64,000 nt of DNA from Flavobacterium sp. W4I14 (GCA_030817875.1 JAUSZU010000001.1:1054001-1118000), one strand, 5' to 3'; counted from the first letter of the stretch, positions 42,847-51,891 are shown. Numbers and translations are program-made. The notes: generated by a model not told the origin, from the letters alone.

Positions 42847-43661
42847 CCTTTCTGGTTCTTCTAGAAAGATCAGCTTAAAAGCTGGTTTTAATTCTTATGC
42901 CTGTAGGGCTTAAAACTGGCGATCGGGTCAGTTATCTGCTCATCAACCGGTCTTATCGGAATTAGTAAAAAGGCTATAAAATTTAAAAATCTTACAACTT
43001 TAAGTTGTTTTTTGAATTATTTTGTGTCAGCCTATTGTCATTCTGATTTTAATCTGTAACTTACAGAATGGGCGATAAAGTAAATTTGATTCTTGGAATA
43101 GTTTTCCTTTTAGGTGGTTTTAGTGTTTTCTTTGTGATTTTTAGCGGAAAAAAGGGTTAGTTCAATTTTCAAATACTTTTTTCAAGAGAAATTTTTCTCT
43201 TCGAATGGTTTATTTTGATGATGCGGCAAAATTCGGTATCCGGATAAAAAAAGAATTCATTTTCTGGCATTCACAACAGCCTTGTAGTATTTAGGGTTGT
43301 CTGGAATGTGCAATAATAAATGTAAGTCGAGCGCTTATTAATTGAAGTAGTTTTTATAAAATTTCTTCCGTTAATGGCCTTATTACCTATATTATGCCAA
43401 TCGTGATATCGGTTCTGGTAAAAAGTACTTGTTCTCGCCGGCTTTCTAATCCGAATGTCTTTGTTAATGCTTAGTGTAACGCAATAAAATAGCGAAGTTG
43501 CTGATTCAGTCTGTGACCTTTTTTGTTTATATATGCTTTGTTTGTTTAAATATCAAAATCATCATTAATTGTCGTTTGATCTATAGATTTGACATAGAAA
43601 TCTATTTAATTGCTAAAACTTTTTGAGTTTTAGTATGTTTATTGTATTAAATCTAAATTAA
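42847..43661. other. 815-base spacer between cold-shock-like genes
   Basis: AT-rich region. Apart from a 30-codon membrane ORF at 43068-43160, I see only a small hairpin after the first gene (GATCAGCTTAAAAGCTGGTTTT, about 42869-42890, split here by its loop). Long 5' leaders are common in front of cold-shock genes, and part of this could be the leader of the 43662 gene. Confidence 0.5.
43068..43160 (+). CDS. Possible 30-residue single-pass membrane peptide
   Basis: ATG to TAG gives MGDKVNLILGIVFLLGGFSV, then FFVIFSGKKG: one hydrophobic helix with a basic C-terminus. The pattern is what real small membrane proteins look like, but AT-rich spacers make such ORFs by chance. No promoter or ribosome-binding site is evident. 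Confidence 0.3.
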   Translation: MGDKVNLILGIVFLLGGFSVFFVIFSGKKG

Positions 43662-43847
43662 ATGCAAGGAACAGTAAAATTTTACAATGAATCTAAAGGT
43701 TTTGGCTTCATTATAACAGAAGACGGCGAAGAAGTTTTTGTTCATGTTACAGGCTTGGTTGATAAAATAAGCCAGAATGATCGGGTAGAGTTCGAAATCG
43801 CACAAGGGAAAAAAGGTCCCAATGCGGTTAATGTAAAACTGATTTAA
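43662..43847 (+). CDS. Cold-shock protein (canonical CspA type)
   Basis: A 61-residue RNA chaperone: MQGTVKFYNESKGFGFIITE, with RNP1 KGFGFI and RNP2 VFVH intact, ending GPNAVNVKLI. It is the only one of the four tandem CSD-like genes with both canonical motifs. It is followed seven bases later by a degenerate relative, probably on the same transcript. Confidence 0.92.
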   Translation: MQGTVKFYNESKGFGFIITEDGEEVFVHVTGLVDKISQNDRVEFEIAQGKKGPNAVNVKLI

Positions 43848-43854
43848 TGGCGCA

Positions 43855-44052
43855 ATGAGATTAGGTACCGTAAAGTTTTATAACCCTAAAGAAGGTGTTG
43901 GCAGTATTATACCATCAAATGGTGGGCGCGAAGTGAGTGTTTTTGCACGTGGTGTAATCGATCCGATAAAACCCAATAATATTGTTCAGTTTGATGTAGA
44001 ATTTACGCAAAGTGGTATTGAGGCCATTAAGGTAATGGTGCTATCTGCATAA
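43855..44052 (+). CDS. Divergent cold-shock-domain protein 2
   Basis: A 65-residue protein: MRLGTVKFYNPKEGVGSIIP, then VSVFARGVIDPIKPNNIVQF. The start and length match CspA, but RNP1 has become EGVGSI and RNP2 VSVFA, losing key aromatic residues. It is cotranscribed with the canonical gene. It may act with it or interact with a different ligand. Confidence 0.75.
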   Translation: MRLGTVKFYNPKEGVGSIIPSNGGREVSVFARGVIDPIKPNNIVQFDVEFTQSGIEAIKVMVLSA

Positions 44053-44170
44053 GTGGGCCTTACAGAAGGTTCTTTTTGTGCCATATTACTGATCTATGTA
44101 TTATTTGGCACAGTTTTTTGGGTTAGCTATATATTAGTTAACGCAAAGAGTCGAAGTGGTGACAAAAGAA

Positions 44171-44347
44171 ATGGGAACAATAGATTTTTATAATGAAACT
44201 GAAGGCTTTGGGAAAATCAGGAACAATATTGGAGAAGAAGTTCTGTTTTATCAAAGCGGCCCAATAAATGGATTTAATTTAAAAAAAGGTTTAAAGGTTT
44301 CTTTTGAATTGCATCAAACATTATCAATTGCCATAATTAATTGCTAA
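44171..44347 (+). CDS. Divergent cold-shock-domain protein 3
   Basis: From ATG 44171 a 58-residue protein: MGTIDFYNETEGFGKIRNNI then EEVLFYQSG. GTG codons at 44156/44159 would add five residues, but alignment with CspA favours the ATG. RNP1 is EGFGKI and RNP2 VLFYQ. It follows the previous gene by about 120 bases. Short for the family and lacking part of the last strand. Confidence 0.6.
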   Translation: MGTIDFYNETEGFGKIRNNIGEEVLFYQSGPINGFNLKKGLKVSFELHQTLSIAIINC

Positions 44348-44495
44348 TTATTGAGCCGAAGGATTGATGATTGTTTAATGCTTTGATTTTTATAGGCTGT
44401 ATTACACATGGAATTTAATCATTATAATAGATTATTTTAGCAACTTGTAACCAAATCTGATAACTTTGGTCTTACTGTTGTTTATCCTTAAGTTT

Positions 44496-45272
44496 ATGAT
44501 ACAGCTAGAGCCAATTACCGGTTTTTTTAAAAGAGAACGTGCGTTGCAGGCAACATACCCTATGCGTATGTTGATTGTACGTGAGGGGAATGGCTTTTTG
44601 TGCATGAATTCTGGCGATTACCCCTTGTTAAAAGGTAGGATATTTTTTATTCCGGAAGAAGGACTGGTTAGGCTAGAAGGAGAAATTACCTCAGGTTATT
44701 GGCTCAGTTTTAGTAGTTTATTATATTCCGAATTTTTACTTCAGCACTTAGATCCCCAGGCTAAGAATCTCTTCTTAAATTTATCTTTCAGGGATCTTAA
44801 TTCGCACAAATCAACTAAAACCTATAGTCTGCTTGATCAGCTAAAAAGAGAAATCAATATTAAAAAAGATATGCCCTTTTTAGCACAGTATTTATCGTTA
44901 TTTCTGGGTTTTACGGCTGGTTTAGACGGCTATCTTGCTGCTTTAACCTTAGATGATTTACAGCAGGTATTGCGGTTTAGGGCCATTTTGGAACAATTTT
45001 ATAAGCGAGAAAGGTCCGTTCAGTTTTATGCAGAAGGCATGGGGATGAGCACTGGCAAATTGAATAAATTTTTAGACCGTGTGCTTGGAAAAAGCTTAAC
45101 AGTACTCATAAAAGATCGGATTATGCGCGAAGCGGAAGAATTGTTGCTTCATAGCGATTATACGGTTGATGAAATAGCCGAATTATTGGGTTTTGAACAA
45201 ACCACTAATTTTAGCACGAGCTTTAGACGGCATAAAGGCATATCAGTACTTCAATTTAGCCGCCTAACTTAA
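44496..45272 (+). CDS. AraC-family transcriptional regulator
   Basis: From ATG 44496 the protein has 258 residues (a GTG at 44466 is less likely). An N-terminal cupin-like sensing region (about 1-125) is followed by the two-helix-turn-helix AraC domain at about 160-258: SVQFYAEGMGMSTGKLNKFL, then RIMREAEELLLHSDYTVDEI, AELLGFEQTTNFSTSFRRHK. Family position and the GxS-x-x-x-F-x-R-x-F-like motif are clear. No target can be inferred. Confidence 0.88.
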   Translation: MIQLEPITGFFKRERALQATYPMRMLIVREGNGFLCMNSGDYPLLKGRIFFIPEEGLVRLEGEITSGYWLSFSSLLYSEFLLQHLDPQAKNLFLNLSFRDLNSHKSTKTYSLLDQLKREINIKKDMPFLAQYLSLFLGFTAGLDGYLAALTLDDLQQVLRFRAILEQFYKRERSVQFYAEGMGMSTGKLNKFLDRVLGKSLTVLIKDRIMREAEELLLHSDYTVDEIAELLGFEQTTNFSTSFRRHKGISVLQFSRLT

Positions 45273-45564
45273 ATTGAATGAAAAATTGGTGCGTCTGCCA
45301 AAGAAATGTTCGTCACTTCGATTTCATCTCTTCTAGAGAACAGGTTTTCCAGACCTCACCACATTAATTGCTTTCACGCCTAACGCGTAAAGTTTTGCTT
45401 ACTGCATCTATTTTATCAGCCGCACCAATTTTGCATCGGCTAAATTATAAAATCTTAGCTTAAAGAAAAAAAATATTCCTAATAATGTTACGAAGTTGTA
45501 TTTTAGTATTTACAAGTCCGCGTCTGCGCTAATCTCGAGCAGGTAAAATAAAAAGTCTAGTAAG
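45273..45564. other. Gene-free spacer after the AraC gene
   Basis: AT-rich, with no ORF, terminator with a clear stem, or repeat copy that I can support. Confidence 0.5.
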
Positions 45565-45595
45565 TTTGTAGATTATTTGCAAAAAATTATATTTG
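45565..45595 (+). promoter_or_regulatory. Consensus Bacteroidota promoter
   Basis: TTTG (45565-45568), exactly 19 bases, TATATTTG (45588-45595): a full match to TTTG-N19-TAnnTTTG. It is 16 bases upstream of the GTG and 31 upstream of the ATG of the small gene pair. Confidence 0.8.
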
Positions 45596-45626
45596 CCAAA
45601 ATACAATCATTGTGAAACAAGAGTTT

Positions 45627-45731
45627 ATGAAATCTTTTACCATAGCTTTTGATACACTGATGGGCAGAAACAGGCCAAAACACCATCAGAAAATCCACGT
45701 TTTGATTGGTCGGAAGTTGAATAATAAATGA
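45627..45731 (+). CDS. Small basic protein, first gene of a coupled pair
   Basis: From ATG 45627 it encodes 34 residues (MKSFTIAFDTLMGRNRPKHH then QKIHVLIGRKLNNK); a GTG at 45612 would add five. Its stop overlaps the next start as ATGA (45728-45731). A perfect consensus promoter precedes it. No motif is recognised. It is real as a transcribed unit if the promoter works; its function is unknown. Confidence 0.5.
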   Translation: MKSFTIAFDTLMGRNRPKHHQKIHVLIGRKLNNK

Positions 45732-45931
45732 AGATGATTAAGTCAATGCTAATTTTGAGTTGCACGTTGCTTTTTGCATGTAAAAATGATACGGTGAAGC
45801 GCAACACTCAGGTGAAAGTGAAATATAAACCCGCTGTTTGTTGTTCATCTAATCTTCCATCAAGGTTTGGTATAAAAGCGACTAGTAATGTTCGCCCATT
45901 TGACGATAAGCAGACTAAAAAATCGTTATAA
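45728..45931 (+). CDS. Small lipoprotein, possibly a truncated larger gene
   Basis: 67 residues with a lipoprotein signal ending LLFAC (lipid-attached Cys at 18). The mature part is polar with a Cys-Cys pair in PAVCCSSNLPSRFG. From memory, a similar segment precedes the catalytic domain in some Bacteroidota formylglycine-generating-enzyme-like lipoproteins, and the frame stops shortly before a dispersed repeat (45950 onward). It may therefore be a stub cut by repeat insertion, or a complete small lipoprotein. Confidence 0.5.
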   Translation: MKMIKSMLILSCTLLFACKNDTVKRNTQVKVKYKPAVCCSSNLPSRFGIKATSNVRPFDDKQTKKSL

Positions 45932-45949
45932 AATAAACAGGCAGTATCA

Positions 45950-46060
45950 CATTTGTAATTTCATCCGAATTTGCCACATTGTCCAAAGACTTCTACGCAG
46001 AGCTTGTTGAAACGCTTTTCTAGGTATTAAGCAGGTTCTTCGACAGGCTCAGAATGACAG
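45950..46060. repeat. Dispersed repeat family R2, copy 1
   Basis: ACATTTGTAATTTCATCCGA ... TTGTCCAAAGACTTCTACGC ... CAGGTTCTTCGACAGGCTC. The same order of blocks with substitutions occurs at 52530-52665, where it is joined to R1. Confidence 0.7.
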
Positions 46061-46074
46061 ATTCAAAAGAAAGG

Positions 46075-46172
46075 TCGTCATTGCGAGGAGGAACGACGAA
46101 GCAATCTTTCACGCTAGTGATCCTTTCCATAAAGATTGCTTCGTCGGCTGAAAAAGCCTTCTCGCAATGACG
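46075..46172. repeat. Hairpin-forming intergenic repeat
   Basis: Left GTCGTCATTGCGAGGAGGAA ... GAAGCAATCTTT and right AAAGATTGCTTCGTC ... CTCGCAATGACGA are inverted copies, giving a long interrupted stem. Confidence 0.85.
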
Positions 46173-46845
46173 ATAATCTGAGGAGATTTAATCTTTTAAA
46201 TTCACCTGTCATTAATATTGATTTTTATACAATAAATTGACCTTCAAATTTAGGGACAGGTGTTTTTGCAACCTGCAACCCTAAAAATGAAATACTGTTT
46301 TGGCCTATTAGCCCCGGTTGAAGCGTTACCCTGCAGCAACGAGGTACGAGGCAGCGAAGCGGAAAACGGGAAGAAACTAAATGTTTTGCAGAGGCCTTGT
46401 GCTCCAAATGGAAATTGTTGTTTTTTAAATTAGAAAATGAGTGTGCAGTGGTTCTTGGCGGTTTGCAGCCCCGCTTTCGCTCATAGTCCTCACTGCGCTG
46501 CGGGCTATTCCGCTCTATCAGGTTTAGGAACAAGGGGGAGTGGAAACCTCAAAAATGAAGGGCTATGGGCTAAACAATTTAATCGTTGTAAACGATTGAC
46601 TATTCAACGCTCGTTAGAAACGAGCGTTAGCATAAAATAAAGTCATTTAGGTTTATAGGTTTTGATCTGTTAAGATAAAGACCAAAGTGTAATAAAACTT
46701 ATTCAGATAAAAAAAGCGAAAATTGGCACCCAGCTCTGTTCTCTCTGCGCTTTATTCTTTGTGCCCTCTGTGGTTAAAAACCAGTCGGTAGCAAATTTGA
46801 ACTTGGCTGCTGCAGATTCTTCATTACATTCAGAATGATAAAATG

Positions 46846-48114
46846 CTAATTTTCAAACAAATAACCGCTATACGCCAATCCTTTGGCTACACTTTTAAAA
46901 TTATCGCCAGAGTTTAATGGAATATGTGGGAATTTGGTTTTAAACAGGTTTTGTACAGCCGAAACCATCGATGTTCCTCCGGTTAAAAACAAACAGTCAA
47001 TGTCTTCCGGCTTGATTTTGTATGTTTCCATAAACTGATCCAGGTAAGCATCGATTTTGTTGATGTCTTTTTCGATAATCGAATTATATTGATCGAGCGA
47101 AATATCTTCATCAATCTCAATTTCCATATTGCTATAGGCAAAGGTAGAAACAGGCTGGTCAGAAAGTTCAATCTTTGTTTTTTCGATCGATCTGAACAAA
47201 GAATAACCGAGGTTATTTTCGATCAACGTGATCAGGTTTTTAAATTTCGGATCGTTCCCAGAGTAATAATAATATTCCTCAATCTCTTTCTGGATTTTTA
47301 AACCGTTAAAAAAGTTCATTTTGTCCCAGGTACAGATATTGGCAAAAAGCGATTTCGGCACATTTAAAACTTTGCCGGGTGTAGCCTCATACATTGTATT
47401 TTTCCCGAAATACGGTGTGCCTTTATCCCACATAAAAGCAGAGTCGAGACTATCGCCACCAATGTATATACCGCCAGAGGCAATCATATCATTTTTACGG
47501 TCTTTGCTGCCAACTTTTTCTGGATCGAGGATCAGGTAGGTGAAATCTGTTGTACCTCCACCTAAATCGGCCACTAAAACGCGTTCTTTCTTCTTAATTG
47601 TTTTTTCGTAGGCAAAGGCCGCCCCAATAGGTTCGAATTGAAAGCGGACATCGCTAAAACCCGCGCTTTCAGCAGCTTTTTTTAACCTGGTCTGCGCCAG
47701 CGTATCTTTCATCGTATTATCATCGTCAAAGAAAACAGGCCGGCCGATAATGGCTTTTTGGCAATCTTCGCGCGTAATCAGATCGGCTTTTTCTTTCAGG
47801 TCTTTAAGAATGAGCGTAACCAGATCAGATGCTGTATATCGTTTATTGTGAATACGCGTTTCGGTAAAAGTAGTTCTCGAAAGGATCTGTTTAATGGATT
47901 TGATAAAGCGGCCTTTCATACCATCGCTCAGGTAAGCATCTATTGCTTTTTCGCCAACAATATGACTTTCACCATCAATAACGCTTTTTACTTCTGTAAA
48001 ATAGATTAATGAGGGGATAGAAATCGTATCTACAATTTCTTTCTTTTCTTCATCATAAATAGAAAGTGCCGAATTGGTTGTTCCAAAATCGATTCCGTAT
48101 AAAAACTTACTCAT
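46846..48114 (-). CDS. Hsp70-family ATPase without a substrate-binding domain
   Basis: A 422-residue actin-fold ATPase. Nucleotide-binding motifs: YGIDFGTTNSALSIYDEE (phosphate 1), VLVADLGGGTTDFTYLIL (phosphate 2), CLFLTGGTSMVSAVQNLF (adenosine). The protein ends about where a DnaK nucleotide-binding domain ends, so the peptide-binding part is missing, as in YegD-type proteins. Divergent from the ligand-gated-channel gene (156-base gap), which may share its regulation. Confidence 0.88.
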   Translation of the reverse strand: MSKFLYGIDFGTTNSALSIYDEEKKEIVDTISIPSLIYFTEVKSVIDGESHIVGEKAIDAYLSDGMKGRFIKSIKQILSRTTFTETRIHNKRYTASDLVTLILKDLKEKADLITREDCQKAIIGRPVFFDDDNTMKDTLAQTRLKKAAESAGFSDVRFQFEPIGAAFAYEKTIKKKERVLVADLGGGTTDFTYLILDPEKVGSKDRKNDMIASGGIYIGGDSLDSAFMWDKGTPYFGKNTMYEATPGKVLNVPKSLFANICTWDKMNFFNGLKIQKEIEEYYYYSGNDPKFKNLITLIENNLGYSLFRSIEKTKIELSDQPVSTFAYSNMEIEIDEDISLDQYNSIIEKDINKIDAYLDQFMETYKIKPEDIDCLFLTGGTSMVSAVQNLFKTKFPHIPLNSGDNFKSVAKGLAYSGYLFEN

Positions 48115-48270
48115 GGCTTGATATGCTGGTGTGTTTGGCGACTAAAATGGGGTTGCGAAAGTATTAAAAAAAAGTGAAGCCTGAAAGATTTTTAAGCTTA
48201 AAATATCGCTTGTATATAAAACCTTATTGACTATATTTAAAAAACATTCACGCTTTAAATTAAATCACAG

Positions 48271-49239
48271 TTGAAAACTACTATACTCTTTTTACTGGGT
48301 TTAATTTTCCAGCTTTTTTGCATCAATACGGTTTCTTTAGCTCAAAAAAATATACCCGATACGGTAAAGACAGGAATTTATGTAACGAGCATCCACGATA
48401 TAGATTTTAAAGACAAAGAATATACCATTAATTTCTGGCTATGGCTAAAGTATAAAAACAAGGAATTTAATTTTGCCGATAACCTGGAGATCCCGCAGGC
48501 CAAAACGATAAGCAAATCATTTTCGACTATAGATAGCAGTGGTAATGAAATATATATGCTAATGAAGCTGCAGTGTGTAATGAAAGATTCTTGGTCGATC
48601 AATAATTTTCCGTTCGACCATCAATTGCTGAGGCTTTCTGTAGAAAATTCACAATTTGATTCAGCAGCCCTGGTATTTGTTCCTGATACTTTAGGTAAGC
48701 AGTTTGATCCCCGGTTTACCCTACGCGGGTGGAATATCGACAGTTTAAAAACTTCAGCAACCAATAAAATTTATGAAACGGCTTTTGGCGACCCAAGTAT
48801 AAAAGTGCCAAGAACAGAATACAGCAGTTACAAGGTGAGGATAGGGATTAGCAGAGATGCTTTTGGCCTGTTCTGGAAAATGTTTTTAGGCATGTATGTT
48901 GCTTTTTTTATCGCTTATATGTGCTTTTATATCCACGCTGATAGCATCGACTCGCGGTTTGGGTTAAGTGTAGGCTCTCTTTTTGCTGTAATCGGTAATA
49001 AATACATTATAGATGGTTCGCTTCCCGAATCTACTACTTTTACACTTGTAGATACTTTGCACGGAATTACTTTGGTGTTTATTTTGATCGTTATCATGCT
49101 AACAGCCTTTTCTTTGAAAATGATCAAAAGAGGGGATGAGAAAAAAGCCGAAAGGTTTGATCGGTTTTTCTCCATTTCACTTTTAACCGCTTACCTTCTT
49201 TTAAATGTTTTCTTTATTGTAAAAGCAATAAATGCTTAG
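48271..49239 (+). CDS. Pentameric ligand-gated ion channel homologue (Cys-loop family, prokaryotic type)
   Basis: A 322-residue protein with TTG start and signal peptide (cleavage near SLAQ, residue 22-25). The extracellular beta domain (26-198) includes VKTGIYVTSIHDIDFKDKEY, INFWLWLKYKNKEF and W-S-I-N-N-FPFDHQ (FPFD at 113-116), the hallmark of this receptor family's ligand domain. Four membrane helices follow (about 202-222, 230-243, 263-284, 299-319) with a short C-terminus. The disulphide of animal Cys-loop receptors is absent, as in other bacterial members. Ligand and ion unknown. Confidence 0.75.
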   Translation: MKTTILFLLGLIFQLFCINTVSLAQKNIPDTVKTGIYVTSIHDIDFKDKEYTINFWLWLKYKNKEFNFADNLEIPQAKTISKSFSTIDSSGNEIYMLMKLQCVMKDSWSINNFPFDHQLLRLSVENSQFDSAALVFVPDTLGKQFDPRFTLRGWNIDSLKTSATNKIYETAFGDPSIKVPRTEYSSYKVRIGISRDAFGLFWKMFLGMYVAFFIAYMCFYIHADSIDSRFGLSVGSLFAVIGNKYIIDGSLPESTTFTLVDTLHGITLVFILIVIMLTAFSLKMIKRGDEKKAERFDRFFSISLLTAYLLLNVFFIVKAINA

Positions 49240-49244
49240 GTCAT

Positions 49245-51338
49245 TTAAAATAACTCACTTGTACCCAAATGGGCGTTTACAATGCGGGTAATTTGCTGGC
49301 CAAGTTCTTTTGCATTGCCAATTCCTACGCTTTTAAGTGCTGCCAGTTGATCGGTAGTTCTGGGCATTTTTTCTGCAATGGAAAGTAGTGCTAAGTCTGA
49401 AAGTACCGCATAATCTTGGGTACCCCGTTGCAGCGCAATTGTTTTGCGCCATTCGACCAGGTTTTTATAAACCTGTGGATTGGAAATCTCTTTTGGCTTG
49501 ATGCTCGATTTAACTGGTTTTTTCTCTGGCCGTTTATTGCCTGCCGCATGTAAAGTATCGATATAATCTTTGATTGAAAAGGGATTCCACGAAATTTTAA
49601 ATAAAGCGAGTTTTATCTGCAATGCATCTTTACAGTCGTTTAATAGGGTAAGGAGTTTATCAGAGTGGGTATCATTATAAAAATTGATGGCCACAATTCT
49701 TGCCGTTAAGGTAATGAGCTGTTCCAGTTTTGGAACAAAATAATCAGATGCCTTCTGCAAACGTTCCATAAAAGCGCTTTCATTTGCCGGATTTTCATCG
49801 GTGCTTATTTTAGAAAGTTCTTTTGAGATAAAATTCCTGGCCACTTTAAAGATTTCGTGCTGAAGGATCTGGTTGCCTTGTTCGTAAATTGATAAAAAGG
49901 CATTTTTCTCGTCTTTGTCGATCAGTTTTGAACGCCCGAGTTTTTCCCAGTCTTTGGCTACCAGCGAGAAATCCAGTAACTCATGGATCAATCCCCAGGC
50001 ATATTGCTGCGTATAACGTGCCAGCAGCTCTGGCGTCGGTTTATCATGGTGAGCGGCTTTTGTAAAACTGATTACCTTGGCATCGGTAATGATGTTTTCG
50101 GCAACCACAGGTGATTTTAAGATAAGCCCTTCTAAACTTCTGCAGCGACTCAGTGCTACATAAGCCTGTCCGTGGGTAAATGCGGTGCTTACATCAACTA
50201 TAGCCTGATCAAAGGTTAATCCCTGGCTTTTATGTACCGTGATGGCCCAGGCCAGTTTAAATGGGTATTGTGAGAATGATCCGGTGCTGGTTTCATCAAT
50301 TTTATTTTCTTCGTCGCTCAGGCTATATTTAACATTTTGCCAGATTTCCTTTTCTACTTCGATTTCCCTGCCACCATTGGTAAAGGTTACTTTTATCGAA
50401 TCTTGACTAATAGCCGTTATTTTTGCCGCTTTTCCGTTGTAAAACTGCTTTTTGCCCGATGAATCATTTTTGATAAAGATGACCTGTGCACCTAGCTTTA
50501 ACTGGAGTTTTTCATCGGTAGGATAGGCATCCTTCGGGAAATCGCCACTAACCTCCGCATTAAACTCGAAAATTTCTCCTGGTAATTTTTCTAAACAGCC
50601 CTGGTTAATTTCGTTAACCAGCTGGTTGTGTGTAGTTAAAGTAATGTAATCATCTTTCCATTCCTGATCTAAAGATGGATCATAACGCTCATTCAGTTTC
50701 GCTAGTAAGCCAGCATCCAAACTGTTTTCGCGCATGCCGTTCAAAATATCCAGAAATACGGGGTCTGATTGGCGGTAAACTTTATCTAAGGTAAATGTAA
50801 GCATGGTCGTAGACCTGAAAATCAGGCTATCGAAAAAGTATGGGCTGGAATAGTAACTGCCCAGGATATGCCAGGCATCATGAAAAATAGGAGAGAGCTG
50901 GTAAAGATCGCCTATCATTAATACCTGAACGCCACCAAAAGGACGGTTGGAGCCTTTAACGCGTTTTAAGGTACGGTCGATAAAATCAATTAAATCAACC
51001 CTTACCATACTAATCTCATCAATAATTAATAAATCGAGGCAGCGTAAGAGTCTTGTTTTTTCATCTGAATATTTAAAATTCGTTTCAGCGTTTTCATCAA
51101 CAACCGGAACCAAGGGGCCGAAAGGAATCTGAAAAAAAGAGTGAAGTGTTACACCACCAGCGTTTATTGCGGCCACAGCTGTGGGTGCAACAATGGCAAA
51201 ATTCTTTTTGGTAGTATCTCTAATCTTGCGTAGGAGCGTAGTTTTGCCCGTTCCAGCTTTACCGGTTAAAAAAACGGGCTGGTTAGTAGTGGCTAAAAAA
51301 TCTAAAAGAAGTTGGTTGTCCGGATCGGGCGTATTCAT
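49245..51338 (-). CDS. PIF1-like superfamily 1 helicase with C-terminal HRDC-like domain
   Basis: A 697-residue DNA helicase. Motifs: FLTGKAGTGKTTLLRKI (Walker A, 23-39), VAPTAVAAINAGGVTLHSFF (Ia), DLLIIDEISMVRVDLIDFI (II), GDLYQLSPIF (III), and AWAITVHKSQGLTFDQAIVD with YVALSRCRSLEGL near 350-400 (V/VI). The C-terminal KNLVEWRKTIALQRGTQDYA and LAALKSVGIGNAKELGQQI resemble an HRDC domain. The combination is common in Bacteroidota. Role in replication or repair is inferred. Confidence 0.9.
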   Translation of the reverse strand: MNTPDPDNQLLLDFLATTNQPVFLTGKAGTGKTTLLRKIRDTTKKNFAIVAPTAVAAINAGGVTLHSFFQIPFGPLVPVVDENAETNFKYSDEKTRLLRCLDLLIIDEISMVRVDLIDFIDRTLKRVKGSNRPFGGVQVLMIGDLYQLSPIFHDAWHILGSYYSSPYFFDSLIFRSTTMLTFTLDKVYRQSDPVFLDILNGMRENSLDAGLLAKLNERYDPSLDQEWKDDYITLTTHNQLVNEINQGCLEKLPGEIFEFNAEVSGDFPKDAYPTDEKLQLKLGAQVIFIKNDSSGKKQFYNGKAAKITAISQDSIKVTFTNGGREIEVEKEIWQNVKYSLSDEENKIDETSTGSFSQYPFKLAWAITVHKSQGLTFDQAIVDVSTAFTHGQAYVALSRCRSLEGLILKSPVVAENIITDAKVISFTKAAHHDKPTPELLARYTQQYAWGLIHELLDFSLVAKDWEKLGRSKLIDKDEKNAFLSIYEQGNQILQHEIFKVARNFISKELSKISTDENPANESAFMERLQKASDYFVPKLEQLITLTARIVAINFYNDTHSDKLLTLLNDCKDALQIKLALFKISWNPFSIKDYIDTLHAAGNKRPEKKPVKSSIKPKEISNPQVYKNLVEWRKTIALQRGTQDYAVLSDLALLSIAEKMPRTTDQLAALKSVGIGNAKELGQQITRIVNAHLGTSELF

Positions 51339-51564
51339 ATCAATTACAAAATTAACCTATTCAAAATTGATTTGAGGGTAGATTAATCGGCGTTTTATCC
51401 ACAATTTTTAATTGGAAAAGACGGTCCGTAAAATGAAAAGTAAAATTAAGCACTTGAAAATGAGTTTGTATTCTTTCTTTTTATGAAAAAATGCTGAAAA
51501 CATTTTCGAAAATTCAATTCAAATTTGTAACATTGCACTCGCAAAAAAGGATAACCTTTTTTCC

Positions 51565-51638
51565 GGGCCTATAGCTCAGCTGGTTAGAGTAGAAGACTCA
51601 TAATCTTTTGGTCCCTGGTTCGAGCCCAGGTGGGCCCA
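51565..51638 (+). tRNA. tRNA-Met (anticodon CAT)
   Basis: Acceptor GGGCCTA pairs with TGGGCCC; discriminator A at 51638. The anticodon stem GAAGA/TCTTT carries the loop CTCATAA, and the T-arm GGTTCGAGCCC is present. CCA is not encoded. Whether it is elongator Met or lysidine-modified Ile cannot be settled from the sequence alone. Confidence 0.93.
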
Positions 51639-51645
51639 CTGCTTT

Positions 51646-51679
51646 AAACCCCTTTAAGGATAACTTGAAGGGGTTTTTT
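51646..51679 (+). terminator. Terminator after tRNA-Met
   Basis: AAACCCCTT and AAGGGGTTT pair around a 13-base loop, with TTTTTT following. Confidence 0.85.
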
Positions 51680-51739
51680 GTTGCTCAAAAAAAATATGCT
51701 ATAGGTGGTTGAAAGGCTATTTTCTGTAATAGGAGCAAA

Positions 51740-51891
51740 CTGCTGCTGTTTCAAAATCTAGCCAATTCCAGTTACAAAACTAAGGTAAAAGACGGCACAG
51801 TTAAATCTGTAAAACTACCTGGTGGCGATCGTTTTTACCTGAAAGATTTACTGGCTGCCTACCTGGAGAGCCGGCAAAAGGGCCGTATTTA
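51740..51891 (+). pseudogene. C-terminal fragment of a helix-turn-helix protein
   Basis: An open frame without a start, from CTG CTG TTT CAA to TAA at 51889-51891, reads FQNLANSSYKTKVKDG then VKLPGGDRFYLKDLLAAYLE, ending SRQKGRI. The (V/L)PGG-x-RFYL-x-x-DL segment resembles the wing of excisionase-like HTH proteins of mobile elements. The N-terminal part is missing. It lies just after tRNA-Met, a typical integration site, so it may be the relic of an integrated element. Confidence 0.5.

Larger units (their letters stand above)
45932..46845. other. 900-base gene-free region with several repeats
   Basis: Holds a partial dispersed repeat (45950-46060), a hairpin repeat (46075-46172) and low-identity repeat text with TAGCCCCGGTTGAAGCG and GTACGAGGCAGCGAAGCGG around 46300-46640. 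ORFs here (46533-46225, 46437-46640) have Cys/Arg-rich shadow-like translations and are not called. Confidence 0.7.

Noticed and set aside
46225..46640. Two overlapping ORFs on opposite strands
   Set aside because: They lie in repeat-like spacer text; translations are Arg/Cys/Pro-rich and unlike proteins.
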